Shown here piece after piece: positions 1-6,408 of a DNA stretch of 10,429 nt; within the stretch, counting starts at the first letter, position 1; every line of letters begins with the position of its first letter. Source of the DNA: M0108 sp049654905 (GTDB lineage: Bacteria > Pseudomonadota > Gammaproteobacteria > Chromatiales > Chromatiaceae); NCBI GenBank assembly GCA_049654905.1, contig JBASIS010000042.1, positions 1 through 10,429 of the forward strand, read 5' to 3'. The notes beneath the pieces were generated by a model that was not told the DNA's origin, did no database searches, and worked only from the letters and a program-made list of their open reading frames with translations. The translations under genes and the position numbers were made by a program.

Positions 1-91
1 CGTCCATCGGGATTCTCCGCAGGTGTGTGCTTGGCGGCTCACAACCCGGAGTTTCCTGGATGGACTCCCGTAATTGTCAAACTTTTTCAGT

Positions 92-114
92 CCCCCGGCA
101 GAGCCGGGGGTTTT
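92..114 (+). terminator. Rho-independent terminator
   Basis: An 8-bp perfect GC-rich stem, CCCCCGGC (92-99) and GCCGGGGG (103-110), encloses a 3-base loop and is followed at once by TTTT (111-114). The T-run lies on the + side only, so it should end a + strand transcript entering from the left. No gene can be firmly assigned in bases 1-91. One frame has a TAA at 71-73, consistent with the tail of an upstream gene, but 23 codons are too few to judge. Confidence 0.8.
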
Positions 115-172
115 CCCGGGATAATAAAAATGTTCTCCAAAAAGACAGGATACCTTATCATTGATTGTTACC

Positions 173-266
173 GCCTAACGTCAAGGTTAAGCGGCCCCGC
201 TGGCAAAACGTTTCAGAAAGAGGGCCGCGCCGTCTGCGGGGTCCGCTCTTTATCCGCTTGTTGGAC
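173..266. other. attC-like structured recombination site (tentative)
   Basis: The element is bounded by GCCTAAC (173-179) and GTTGGAC (260-266), which fit the RYYYAAC and GTTRRRY core patterns of integron attC sites. Read from the - strand the outer boxes are GTCCAAC and GTTAGGC, the latter a particularly canonical R' box. Inside, AAGCGG (189-194) can pair with CCGCTT (254-259), and GCGGCCCCGC (191-200) pairs with GCGGGGTCCGC (236-246) with a single unpaired T at 242; an extrahelical base is a hallmark of folded attC sites. Spacer lengths on the two sides are unequal, no integrase gene is in the window, and no second site is seen after the next gene. It could instead be a dispersed intergenic repeat with similar folding. 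Confidence 0.35.
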
Positions 267-601
267 GAAGCCGCTAACGTGGCAGATGAACTCCACCCCG
301 ACACTCTCCCAGCCGCCCGATCTCCGGGCGGTCGCGACCATCGCGACATTCCAGCTGGAGCGTATCCCCATGAATGCTATCGAGCAAGCCCGGATTGACC
401 CCCGGCGGACCCTTAGGCGGCCTGCGCAATGCCCTGCTCTCCGACTACCCGATCACCGCCAGGCAGCTAACCCCCGCACGCGGCGCCCGTGACCAGCCGG
501 GCGGAGGTGGGATTGCCTCCACCGGCAACGGCGATACCTGCGGCAGTGGCTGCCGCGTTATCCTACCCGCAACGACTTTCACCCCCACCCTGGAGCCGCC
601 G
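267..601. other. Intergenic stretch without a convincing gene
   Basis: No recognisable gene was found. A 40-residue reading frame begins at ATG 370 behind GGAG (9-base spacing) and stops at 492, but its product is arginine/proline-rich and unlike a known family. A second frame from ATG 374 runs through into the S24 peptidase at 602. Joining the two with one frame change near 400 would give a leader starting MNAIEQARIDPGGPLGGLRN, which looks slightly more protein-like, so a decayed coding fragment is possible. Nothing resembling a LexA-type DNA-binding domain is encoded here in any forward frame. Confidence 0.4.
592..595 (+). promoter_or_regulatory. Ribosome binding site fixing the S24 start at 602
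   Basis: GGAG lies 6 bases before ATG 602. It supports the short 154-residue product over the in-frame ATG at 374, whose extra 76 residues are low-complexity and have no family match. Confidence 0.6.
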
Positions 602-1066
602 ATGCCCCAAGTCGTCTATATGCTGCCCAAACGGACCCACCTGGCGTGGGATCCCCGCCTGGAACCCTTGGACCTGGAGACGGAACCGGGCGTTGAGGTG
701 CCCTTATTGGGCTATGTGAGCGCGGGGCGGCCCGTGGAAACCCCGGAAGAGCAGGAAACCATCCGGGTGCCGAGCCACATGACCCGCAAGGCGAGCTATG
801 CCCTGCGGGTGCGCGGCCACTCCATGATCGATGACCAGATCCAGGACGGGGACATCATCGTCATCGAACAACGCCAGACCGCCGAGAATGGCGAAACCGT
901 GGTGGCCCTAATCAACGGCCACCAGGTGACGCTCAAGCGCTTTTATGTGGAAGCGGCGGGGGTGCGCCTGCAACCGGCGAATCCCGAGATGGAACCGCTG
1001 TATCTCCGCCATGAGGAGATCGAAATCCTGGGGATCGTTACCGGGGTGGTGCGGATGACGGCGTGA
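602..1066 (+). CDS. S24 (LexA/UmuD-type) self-cleaving peptidase lacking a DNA-binding domain
   Basis: A 154-residue protein made almost entirely of an S24 peptidase domain. A VPLLGYVSAG stretch carries the expected Ala41-Gly42 autocleavage site. The nucleophile is Ser74 in VRGHSM and the general base is Lys112 in VTLKRF, 38 residues apart, as in the LexA/UmuD Ser-Lys dyad (37 in E. coli LexA). The end, EILGIVTGVVRM, is the usual last strand of the fold. LexA cleaves near residue 84 after its winged helix-turn-helix; here only 41 residues precede the site and they contain no such domain, so the layout is closer to UmuD (about 139 residues, cleaved near residue 24). By family knowledge it would be expected to self-cleave on RecA filaments; whether it serves a polymerase, a repressor or something else is unknown. 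No umuC or SOS box is visible nearby. Start chosen from GGAG at 592-595. Confidence 0.85.
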   Translation: MPQVVYMLPKRTHLAWDPRLEPLDLETEPGVEVPLLGYVSAGRPVETPEEQETIRVPSHMTRKASYALRVRGHSMIDDQIQDGDIIVIEQRQTAENGETVVALINGHQVTLKRFYVEAAGVRLQPANPEMEPLYLRHEEIEILGIVTGVVRMTA

Positions 1067-1257
1067 GGGTGGCTGCCGTGGCAGGGTGGCTGCTGGGTGC
1101 AAGGGCAATGCCGCTTTCAAACACCCTGAGCGCGGGCCGCAGCGGGTAAACCCGCGTAGCACCCGGCAGCGAACCTCCAGGGCGACGGCCACGCCCGCCC
1201 CTCAGGAAAGGCCCACGCACTGTGACTGCGACTATGCGGTCTGGGGGCTTGCCGCCG

Positions 1258-1280
1258 CAGCCAGGGATGGTACCTGGCTG
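1258..1280 (-). other. Stem-loop just after the 1287-2327 gene
   Basis: CAGCCAGG (1258-1265) and CCTGGCTG (1273-1280) form an 8-bp perfect stem with a 7-base loop, starting 6 bases beyond the stop of the - strand gene ending at 1287. There is no T-run on either side, so it is not a classic intrinsic terminator; it may protect the mRNA 3' end. The remainder of 1067-1257, between convergent genes, holds only an 11-base direct repeat AGGGTGGCTGC (1066-1076 and 1083-1093) and a small inverted repeat GCGGGT/ACCCGC (1142-1155). Confidence 0.5.
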
Positions 1281-1286
1281 GCAGGG

Positions 1287-2327
1287 TCAATCCAAGTGTG
1301 CTGGTGTATCGAGCCAGCCGCCACCGGTGTTATCGCCGCCGACGACCTTCATGCCATCGAAGCCGTAAAGGGCGCCCTTCATGACGAAGGCGCTCCCATC
1401 GGGGGCGATCCAGACATCCTCCAGATCGGGCGATTGACCGAGCGGACTGGGCGAGCGGCGTCCCGTCTGGGAGTAGTCGAAGAACTCGGTCGTCCTCGGG
1501 TCATAGAGTTGGTAATCGATTTGGCAGGCGTCGCCGCAAATGTGGCCGACGGTTACGCGAAGGTAGGGGGAGGCGCCGAATGCTTCGGCTGAACCACAGA
1601 TGCTTGCCTCTTCGCATCGGCTGGCGTCGACGTTCTTCACGCGTTTCCGGGAAGGCGGTGGTATCTTGGCCGCGACATGCCTACCGGTGGCGCGTTCGGG
1701 AAGTGCAGCTAAGACCGCCTTGCCCTCGACGGTGAGACGAGCCTTCTTGGCGGCGCGTTGGGCGGTGGCCCCCTCTTCTTCGAAGATCATGTCGTACATG
1801 CCTTTGTCGTAATCGATCAAGGGTGCCTTCCCGCCGACGATGAGGCGCAATTGCCCGTGGAGGATGCCAGAACTGAAGTGCAACGACTCCTCTGTCTTGC
1901 CCTGGCGGTAGACAATGGCGATGCGCAGGTCATTTGGCACCCCGGTCGCGACGACAACCGGCTGTGGCGCGACCGCATCGAGATCAAGAGATAGCACATT
2001 GGTGCTTCCCTTGTCGGCGGCGCCGAACCAAATCTGCCGTCCCCGTGCATCGACCAGCACCCAAGCGGTGGGTTGCGGCCACAGCAGCTGTTTGCGCTTC
2101 CCGTCGGACGAGACGGCGAACAAACCGCTCGTGCCAGCCAGGATTGCCACCGGTCCGCCGCCGCCGACCTCGCGCTTAAGCCTCGTCCCGAGGGGCTCGT
2201 TGGGAACGGTTTTTATAGATCCATCGGATGCCTTCGTAACACTTTCAGCAGCAACTGCACTTAATACAACTATTCCAAACAGAAGTGCCGCAACCATTGG
2301 TTTCAAGAACTTCATTTCTTTTCTCAT
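1287..2327 (-). CDS. Exported protein of unknown function
   Basis: A 346-residue protein not recognised as any known family. It starts with a clear Sec signal peptide: basic MRKEMKFLK, a hydrophobic core from about 11 to 24, and a likely signal peptidase I cut after AVAA (residue 27). The mature part is rich in predicted beta strands with short repeats of a GLFAVSSDGK or QIWFGAADKG kind (roughly 60-130), faintly suggesting beta-propeller blades. The second half has two close cysteine pairs, CEEASIC and CGDAC, suited to disulfides in the periplasm, and ends with a short WIAPDGSAFVMKGALYGFDG segment. Start: ATG 2327 follows AGG with a 6-base gap; ATG 2315 (residue 5) is an alternative and keeps the signal peptide. 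It lies downstream of, and in the same direction as, the exported caspase-like gene, but 334 bases away. Confidence 0.75.
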   Translation of the reverse strand: MRKEMKFLKPMVAALLFGIVVLSAVAAESVTKASDGSIKTVPNEPLGTRLKREVGGGGPVAILAGTSGLFAVSSDGKRKQLLWPQPTAWVLVDARGRQIWFGAADKGSTNVLSLDLDAVAPQPVVVATGVPNDLRIAIVYRQGKTEESLHFSSGILHGQLRLIVGGKAPLIDYDKGMYDMIFEEEGATAQRAAKKARLTVEGKAVLAALPERATGRHVAAKIPPPSRKRVKNVDASRCEEASICGSAEAFGASPYLRVTVGHICGDACQIDYQLYDPRTTEFFDYSQTGRRSPSPLGQSPDLEDVWIAPDGSAFVMKGALYGFDGMKVVGGDNTGGGWLDTPAHLD

Positions 2328-2393
2328 TTTAAGCCTGACAGTGAATTAGACGGATACCCTGGTATGACGAAAGACATTATTTATATTGACCCT

Positions 2394-2414
2394 ACCAGGC
2401 AGAAGCGGCCTGGT
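2394..2414. repeat. Inverted repeat / stem-loop
   Basis: ACCAGGC (2394-2400) and GCCTGGT (2408-2414) are perfect reverse complements around a 7-base loop, AGAAGCG. Stem composition and loop length resemble the hairpin at 1258-1280. It lies about 65 bases upstream of the start at 2327, so it could affect that gene's transcription or leader. Confidence 0.5.
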
Positions 2415-2470
2415 GCCTAACCACCCTTAGCACTAAACCGGGACTTTGCCGGCAGCGCCGGTCTGATGGA

Positions 2471-2520
2471 CAATAATACCTGACCCCGAGCCTGTCAAAC
2501 CAGGCCCAGGAACCTTATTG
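2471..2520. repeat. Nested 50-base stem-loop
   Basis: Three arms nest in register: CAATAA (2471-2476) with TTATTG (2515-2520), CCTG (2479-2482) with CAGG (2507-2510), and GCCTG (2490-2494) with CAGGC (2501-2505) around a 6-base loop. Together 15 base pairs form, separated by internal loops. Pairing works on either strand, so it may act in RNA or DNA. Confidence 0.5.
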
Positions 2521-2589
2521 CTGGCGCGGCCACCCCCTCACCCGCACTCCCGCTCATTTTGCTGGTTTCTGCCCAGCCAATCGACCAGA

Positions 2590-2618
2590 GCCTCATGGGT
2601 AATTGGCGCTAATGAGGC
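2590..2618. repeat. Inverted repeat downstream of the caspase-like gene
   Basis: GCCTCAT (2590-2596) and ATGAGGC (2612-2618) form a 7-bp stem with a 15-base loop, about 44 bases beyond the stop of the - strand gene ending at 2662. It lacks a T-run. It may mark the mRNA 3' end. Confidence 0.4.
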
Positions 2619-2661
2619 CGCCCGCCGTCAGCCATGGACCCTCAAAGAACCCCAGGCCAGT

Positions 2662-4170
2662 TCATCCCTTGAACGAACTCCCCAACCGGCTCAGAATCGG
2701 ATCATAGCGCTGGCGCTGATTTTGGGGATACTCGATATAGAAGGTCTTGAACATGTCCTTGGAGAGGAAGGTCTTCTGGTAGAAGATTTTGGGTCCGATG
2801 TAACCGGAGATGACAAACCAGTTATTTTTCTGCCGTTTATAGGTGACCTTCTTAATTATTTTATGTGAAGAGGCATCCTTGGATTCCTGCTGGAAGAGGT
2901 CTTTGATGGTTTGATCCAGGACATTATGGGTGCCATAGATAATCATGCGGGCCTCCTGGTCAGATGAGGCGAAGATATGTCCATCGCCATTGGGGGCTTC
3001 ACCCTGCGGGGATAGCAGATCAGCAGGATAGTCGATGGAATAGTCGAATCTGGAGTTGGAGTAGGTCTGAAAGGTGTCAACGGCGGAAAGGGTTTGGGGG
3101 AGTAACGCCGGCGGAGGTGCCTGGGCCTGCTCTGGGCTCAGCCTTAATAGCTCCTGGGTCCACCGCCCTGCATGGATCTGGGTGTCCTGTTGCCCATCGC
3201 GGTAGCCGCTAGCACTGACGGTGATCCGATGCACACCTACTGGCAGGTTCGACAGATTCAGCGGGCGCTCCGGGGTTGCCTCGCCCGAATAGCGGTCGTC
3301 GATGCGGACCTGGGCCGGGGTATTGACGCTGACTTGCAGGTGTCCCGCCTGGACTGGCGGGGGCGGTGCAACAGTGACCGGTCCGGGCGCGATCGTGGGC
3401 AGGGCTGAAGCCGCAGGCACAAAGGCAAAATGCCCGAGCGCCACCCCCTCAATCCAGGGCGTCTGGGCCCCACCGGTTTCCTGGTCAACGGCCAGCGCGG
3501 CACGCTTAAAAGCTTGTTCGACCTCCAGGCCGGGCTCGTCCAACGCCGAGAGGAGATGCTTGGTAAATACGCCATTGCGGCCGTCGCCGTCGCTGGCAAC
3601 GGCTCCCGGCTGGGTAGCGTAGAGGACCAGGGTGCCCTTAGCTGGACTCAGCCGGGCCAGGCCGCGACTGGCAGAGCGGAAGGCGCTGGGAAAGGGATTG
3701 TTGCGGCAGGCATCAAGGACGACCATGTTCAGCCCATTACCGGACTCGCCCATGCCGTCGAGTATCCGCCCGGCGTCCACCGCCTTGTAGCGCAGGTCCA
3801 CCGCGCCGTGGAGGACGGCCCCGACCGGGAGGAGGTAGTTGCGCCCCTGGTATTCGATGCCGTGACCGGCAAAATAGAAGAGTCCGACCTTACCCGGCCC
3901 GGTCAGGGCGCGGGTGAAGGTGTCGATCGCCTGTTCCATGGCTTGCTGATCCGCATTGAGCAGCAGTTCCGCCTGAAACCCCACGCCGCGCAGCTTGGCG
4001 GCAAAGTCGGTCGCGTCGTTCACCGGATTGGCGAGCGCACCCTCGTCATAAACACTGTTACCGATGACGAGCGCGAACCGACCCCCGTCGGCCATCCCCA
4101 CCGACGTTACGGCCAGTAGCCATAGGGTAACCAGCAGCCGTGCCCAACTCCTCAAACCGTTTGGTGTCAT
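2662..4170 (-). CDS. Exported caspase-like (C14) peptidase with PEGA domain
   Basis: A 502-residue protein. A Sec signal peptide spans residues 1-27 (likely cut after VGMA). The caspase/metacaspase-like domain follows (about 30-250): it opens with FALVIGNSVYD, and the catalytic dyad is His103 in YFAGHGIEYQGRNYLLP and Cys155 in VVLDACRNNPF, both in classic context. A proline-rich linker (about 257-275) leads to a PEGA-type beta domain (about 276-345, with VRIDDRYSGEATPERPLNL). The C-terminal 140 residues, starting near NSRFDYSIDYPADLL, are an unassigned folded domain. By family it would cleave after basic or acidic residues in the periplasm or at the surface; the substrate is unknown. PEGA domains are linked to envelope/surface structures. 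GGGGAG sits 8 bases before ATG 4170. The final part of the gene is more AT-rich than the front, hinting that the last domain was acquired separately. Confidence 0.9.
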   Translation of the reverse strand: MTPNGLRSWARLLVTLWLLAVTSVGMADGGRFALVIGNSVYDEGALANPVNDATDFAAKLRGVGFQAELLLNADQQAMEQAIDTFTRALTGPGKVGLFYFAGHGIEYQGRNYLLPVGAVLHGAVDLRYKAVDAGRILDGMGESGNGLNMVVLDACRNNPFPSAFRSASRGLARLSPAKGTLVLYATQPGAVASDGDGRNGVFTKHLLSALDEPGLEVEQAFKRAALAVDQETGGAQTPWIEGVALGHFAFVPAASALPTIAPGPVTVAPPPPVQAGHLQVSVNTPAQVRIDDRYSGEATPERPLNLSNLPVGVHRITVSASGYRDGQQDTQIHAGRWTQELLRLSPEQAQAPPPALLPQTLSAVDTFQTYSNSRFDYSIDYPADLLSPQGEAPNGDGHIFASSDQEARMIIYGTHNVLDQTIKDLFQQESKDASSHKIIKKVTYKRQKNNWFVISGYIGPKIFYQKTFLSKDMFKTFYIEYPQNQRQRYDPILSRLGSSFKG

Positions 4171-4212
4171 CGTCGAAACTCCCCACCGTCTTATGCTCCG
4201 CCCACCCCCGCG

Positions 4213-4226
4213 GGTACGACCGTACC
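4213..4226. promoter_or_regulatory. Palindrome upstream of the caspase-like gene (possible operator)
   Basis: GGTACG and CGTACC are perfect half-sites around a 2-base centre, and pairing extends outward to GCGG/CCGC with one bulged G. It lies 43 bases upstream of ATG 4170 and just downstream of the possible -10 box on the - strand, where a repressor site would be expected. It could also simply fold as a leader hairpin. Confidence 0.35.
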
Positions 4227-4235
4227 GCCGGGGGT

Positions 4236-4262
4236 AGCATAACCCATCGACCCGCTTGCCAA
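4236..4262 (-). promoter_or_regulatory. Possible sigma-70-like promoter of the caspase-like gene
   Basis: On the - strand, TTGGCA (4262-4257, 5 of 6 to the -35 consensus) is followed after 15 bases by TATGCT (4241-4236, 4 of 6 to the -10 consensus). The spacing is shorter than the optimal 17, so support is modest. Confidence 0.3.
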
Positions 4263-4323
4263 ACTGTCAGCCATTAGGGCGCGGTATATCCAAACGCATC
4301 ACTTGGCCGCCAATACGACAACT

Positions 4324-4378
4324 TTGCCATAGACCCGCTGCGAACAATACTAGCATCCGCGCGTGTCTTGCTTATACT
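4324..4378 (+). promoter_or_regulatory. Possible promoter elements of the umuD-like pseudogene
   Basis: TTGCCA (4324-4329) with AATACT 16 bases later (4346-4351) is one weak pair. TATACT (4373-4378, 5 of 6) is a better -10 box but lacks a matching -35. No CTGT-N8-ACAG LexA box is visible here, unlike typical umuD promoters. Confidence 0.25.
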
Positions 4379-4410
4379 CAGGTTCTCGTAACACTAACCG
4401 GAGAGCCAAC

Positions 4411-4876
4411 ATGCCAAAAGGAGGTGCCCGCCCGGGTTCCGGGCGCAAGGTCGAATCAGGCCGCTGGGGCGAGGCCACCGAGATAATACGGCTGCCCATC
4501 AGCCGTATCCCCGCGATCCAGGCTGGCTGGTGATAAAGCCCCGCCTGGGAGCGGAGTTGGCGGACCTGGAACCCGCCCGGCCCGGCCCGGCGCGCCACTT
4601 GTCCCGGCCGCTCTTCGCATCCCGGGTCCCCTCCGGCTTCCCCTCGCCGACGGAGGAGTATGCCGAGGGGCCGCTCGATCTCCATGACTACCTGATTCGC
4701 CACCCGGCGGAGACCTTCTAGGTGCGCGTCACCGGCGAGTCCATGACCCGGCCGGCATTCTCAATGGGGATGTGCTGGTGGGGATCCGGGCGCGGGAGCC
4801 GCGCCATGGGGATATCGTGGTGGCGGTCATCGATAACAAACTGACGGTCAAGCAACTGGACACCCATTTTGTGTAA
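4411..4876 (+). pseudogene. umuD-like S24 peptidase, inactivated
   Basis: ATG 4411 follows GGAG with 7-base spacing and opens MPKGGARPGSGRKVESG, a start typical of UmuD proteins from many proteobacteria. Reading then needs repair: near 4523 one base is missing, so the frame stops at TGA 4531 instead of continuing QAWLVIKPRLGAELADL. The shifted frame carries on with the UmuD-like FASRVPSGFPSPTEEY and LDLHDYLIRHPAETF, then hits an in-frame TAG at 4719-4721 immediately before VRVTGESM (the catalytic Ser motif). One more base is missing near 4749, after which AGILNGDVLV, HGDIVVAVIDNKLTVKQL (catalytic Lys) appear in the third frame and end at TAA 4874. The expected last 25-30 residues are absent or unrecognisable. 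Thus it carries two frameshifts, one nonsense codon and a lost 3' end. No umuC follows; the next gene lies on the opposite strand. Confidence 0.85.
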
Positions 4877-4930
4877 ACGGGTTGGGTAGCCCTTCTGGAC
4901 CCGTGTCCGGTTGAATTCATCGGCAAGCTG

Positions 4931-6385
4931 TCAAGCGTCTTCGTCCAGAAGGGTTTGGAGGTCTTCGCAGAATAAAACGCCCTGCGCCATCAAGGCCGCC
5001 GTGATCCGGTCGAGCAGGGCCCGGTGCTGGCGGAGCAGGTCGAGGACGCTGAGGTACTGTGCCTGCAGAAACTGGCGGCATAGGTTTTCGATGCGCCGAT
5101 ATTCCGCGTCCACGGTGTGACCTTGCAGGATCGTCAGGTTAGCGGCCACGGCGGAATCGCTGCCAAGGTCCGGGGCATGGCCATTATTGGCGAAGAGCTC
5201 GGCGGCGGTGGCATGCGCCTGACGAAGATCGCTTTGGGCGCCGGTGAAGGTGACGTTGGGCGCCCCGAGCACCAGATGCTCCGCGGCCCGCCCGGCGAGC
5301 CCCGATGCGGATCCGGTGGACCATGTCGGCATAGGTGAGGCCGTCGCCCTCCTCCAGGCGGTCATAGGCGGGCACCACGAGATGCCGCACATATCGTTGC
5401 GCTGGCTGACGCTGACATAGACCGGCAGGGACCGTCCGGCGGCGTCGAGACAGGCCACCAGGGCATGTCCGGCCTCGTGAATGGCGGGAATGCGCCGTTG
5501 GGCGGCGGTGCGGGGCGCCTCCTCGGTGTCCAGAATGCCGTACGTGGCGAAGAGTACCAGATCATTGAAACTGACCGGGCGCCTCTCGCGCCAGTGCAGG
5601 CGGCGCAAGGCCTGCTGCAAGATGCCACGCCGGCGGTGGTCGGCGAACCCATAGCGGACGAGGGCGCCCAGATGGTGGAGGTCCGCGGTCACCGTGGCGT
5701 CGAAGAGGCTGGGGCCCATCTCGGCGACAAAGGCACGGCCTAGGTCTTCGCTGGCGAGGTTGGGCAACCGCAGCCAGCGGTCGAAGCAACCCTGACGGCG
5801 TAAGGCCGGATCCAGGTGAGAAAAGGACTTGAGGGCAATGACGATCACCACCGGTGAATGAGGCAGACCGGCCAGGAGGAATTGGCGGCAGGCCTGGCGG
5901 AACGCGAAGGCGGCCACCTCGTCATGGACGGGACTGCGGGGGAACCCCAGCGTATCCTCGTCGCCCTCCAGGCCGGCACCGACCCAGTGACCGGCCTCCA
6001 GCATGACCAGGCAGGGCTTGCCCGCAGGGAGGGCCTCCACCCAGGCGGGAAACTCGTCCACTACCGCGGCGGCGGCCACCTGGCGGTAGGCCAGGCCAGC
6101 CATGTTGGCGACACAGTGCAACACGCCGTCCATGATCTCCAGATCCTCATGTTCCACCACCACCACCGCCTGCCCGGTCAGTTGCCAGCGCGCGCGGTCG
6201 GTGGGGTGGGCGGCGGCCTGGGTCAATTCCCGGGTCCAGCGCTTGATGGCGCTGTCTTCGGACCAGCAGTTCCATAGGGGGGTGTAGGCCCGCGAGGGCG
6301 CATGGCGGGCATAGTTCATGGGGGGTGTGCTGGTGGTCAACATAGAGCCCATAGTAAGGCAAGGTGACGACAAAATATGTCGCAT
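4931..6385 (-). CDS. M41 (FtsH-type) metallopeptidase with degenerate AAA domain
   Basis: A 484-residue frame. The C-terminal half is an M41 zinc peptidase: HEAGH at residues 303-307 and third zinc ligand Asp386 in TGAQSD, aligned as in FtsH. The N-terminal half (about 70-285) aligns with an AAA module: LDPALRRQGCFDRW matches the FtsH second region of homology (LDPALLRPGRFDRQ), and a lid-like helical segment follows. However, no GxxxxGK[ST] Walker A is present, Walker B reads CLVMLEAG instead of an hhhhDE motif, the sensor-1 Asn is gone, and one arginine finger is Cys200. No transmembrane helix is seen, unlike FtsH. Residues 335-361 are read out of frame: a missing base near 5384 and an extra base in CCCC 5300-5303 cancel. 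With those corrected, the frame reads LVVPAYDRLEEGDGLTYADM, as an M41 protein should. Start ATG 6385 has GAGG 6 bases upstream. It begins 23 bases after the ligase stop, so is probably co-transcribed with it. Confidence 0.8.
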   Translation of the reverse strand: MRHILSSPCLTMGSMLTTSTPPMNYARHAPSRAYTPLWNCWSEDSAIKRWTRELTQAAAHPTDRARWQLTGQAVVVVEHEDLEIMDGVLHCVANMAGLAYRQVAAAAVVDEFPAWVEALPAGKPCLVMLEAGHWVGAGLEGDEDTLGFPRSPVHDEVAAFAFRQACRQFLLAGLPHSPVVIVIALKSFSHLDPALRRQGCFDRWLRLPNLASEDLGRAFVAEMGPSLFDATVTADLHHLGALVRYGFADHRRRGILQQALRRLHWRERRPVSFNDLVLFATYGILDTEEAPRTAAQRRIPAIHEAGHALVACLDAAGRSLPVYVSVSQRNDMCGISWCPPMTAWRRATASPMPTWSTGSASGLAGRAAEHLVLGAPNVTFTGAQSDLRQAHATAAELFANNGHAPDLGSDSAVAANLTILQGHTVDAEYRRIENLCRQFLQAQYLSVLDLLRQHRALLDRITAALMAQGVLFCEDLQTLLDEDA

Positions 6386-6408
6386 GACCGGCCTCGCGTG
6401 CGCCGGCC

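Larger units (their letters stand above)
2328..2661. other. Intergenic stretch rich in inverted repeats
   Basis: No gene is supported in this 334-base gap between two - strand genes. It holds four inverted-repeat structures: ACCAGGC/GCCTGGT (2394-2414), CCGGC/GCCGG (about 2449-2461), the nested structure at 2471-2520, and GCCTCAT/ATGAGGC (2590-2618). None has a T-run typical of an intrinsic terminator. An AT-rich patch around 2360-2390 is where a promoter for the 2327 gene might lie, but no convincing -35/-10 pair is seen. Confidence 0.5.

Noticed and set aside
25..492. A 155-codon + strand frame at the left edge
   Set aside because: It runs through the terminator and the attC-like element and has no protein-like stretch before about residue 100.
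1086..1592. A + strand frame of 168 codons over the intergenic gap
   Set aside because: Mostly antisense to the exported protein gene, with a low-complexity start.
2386..2415. TTGACC at 2386-2391 on the + strand as a promoter -35 box
   Set aside because: No -10 box follows at a suitable distance and no + strand gene lies downstream.
3430..4119. A 229-codon + strand frame opposite the caspase-like gene
   Set aside because: Antisense to conserved caspase motifs and without any recognisable features.
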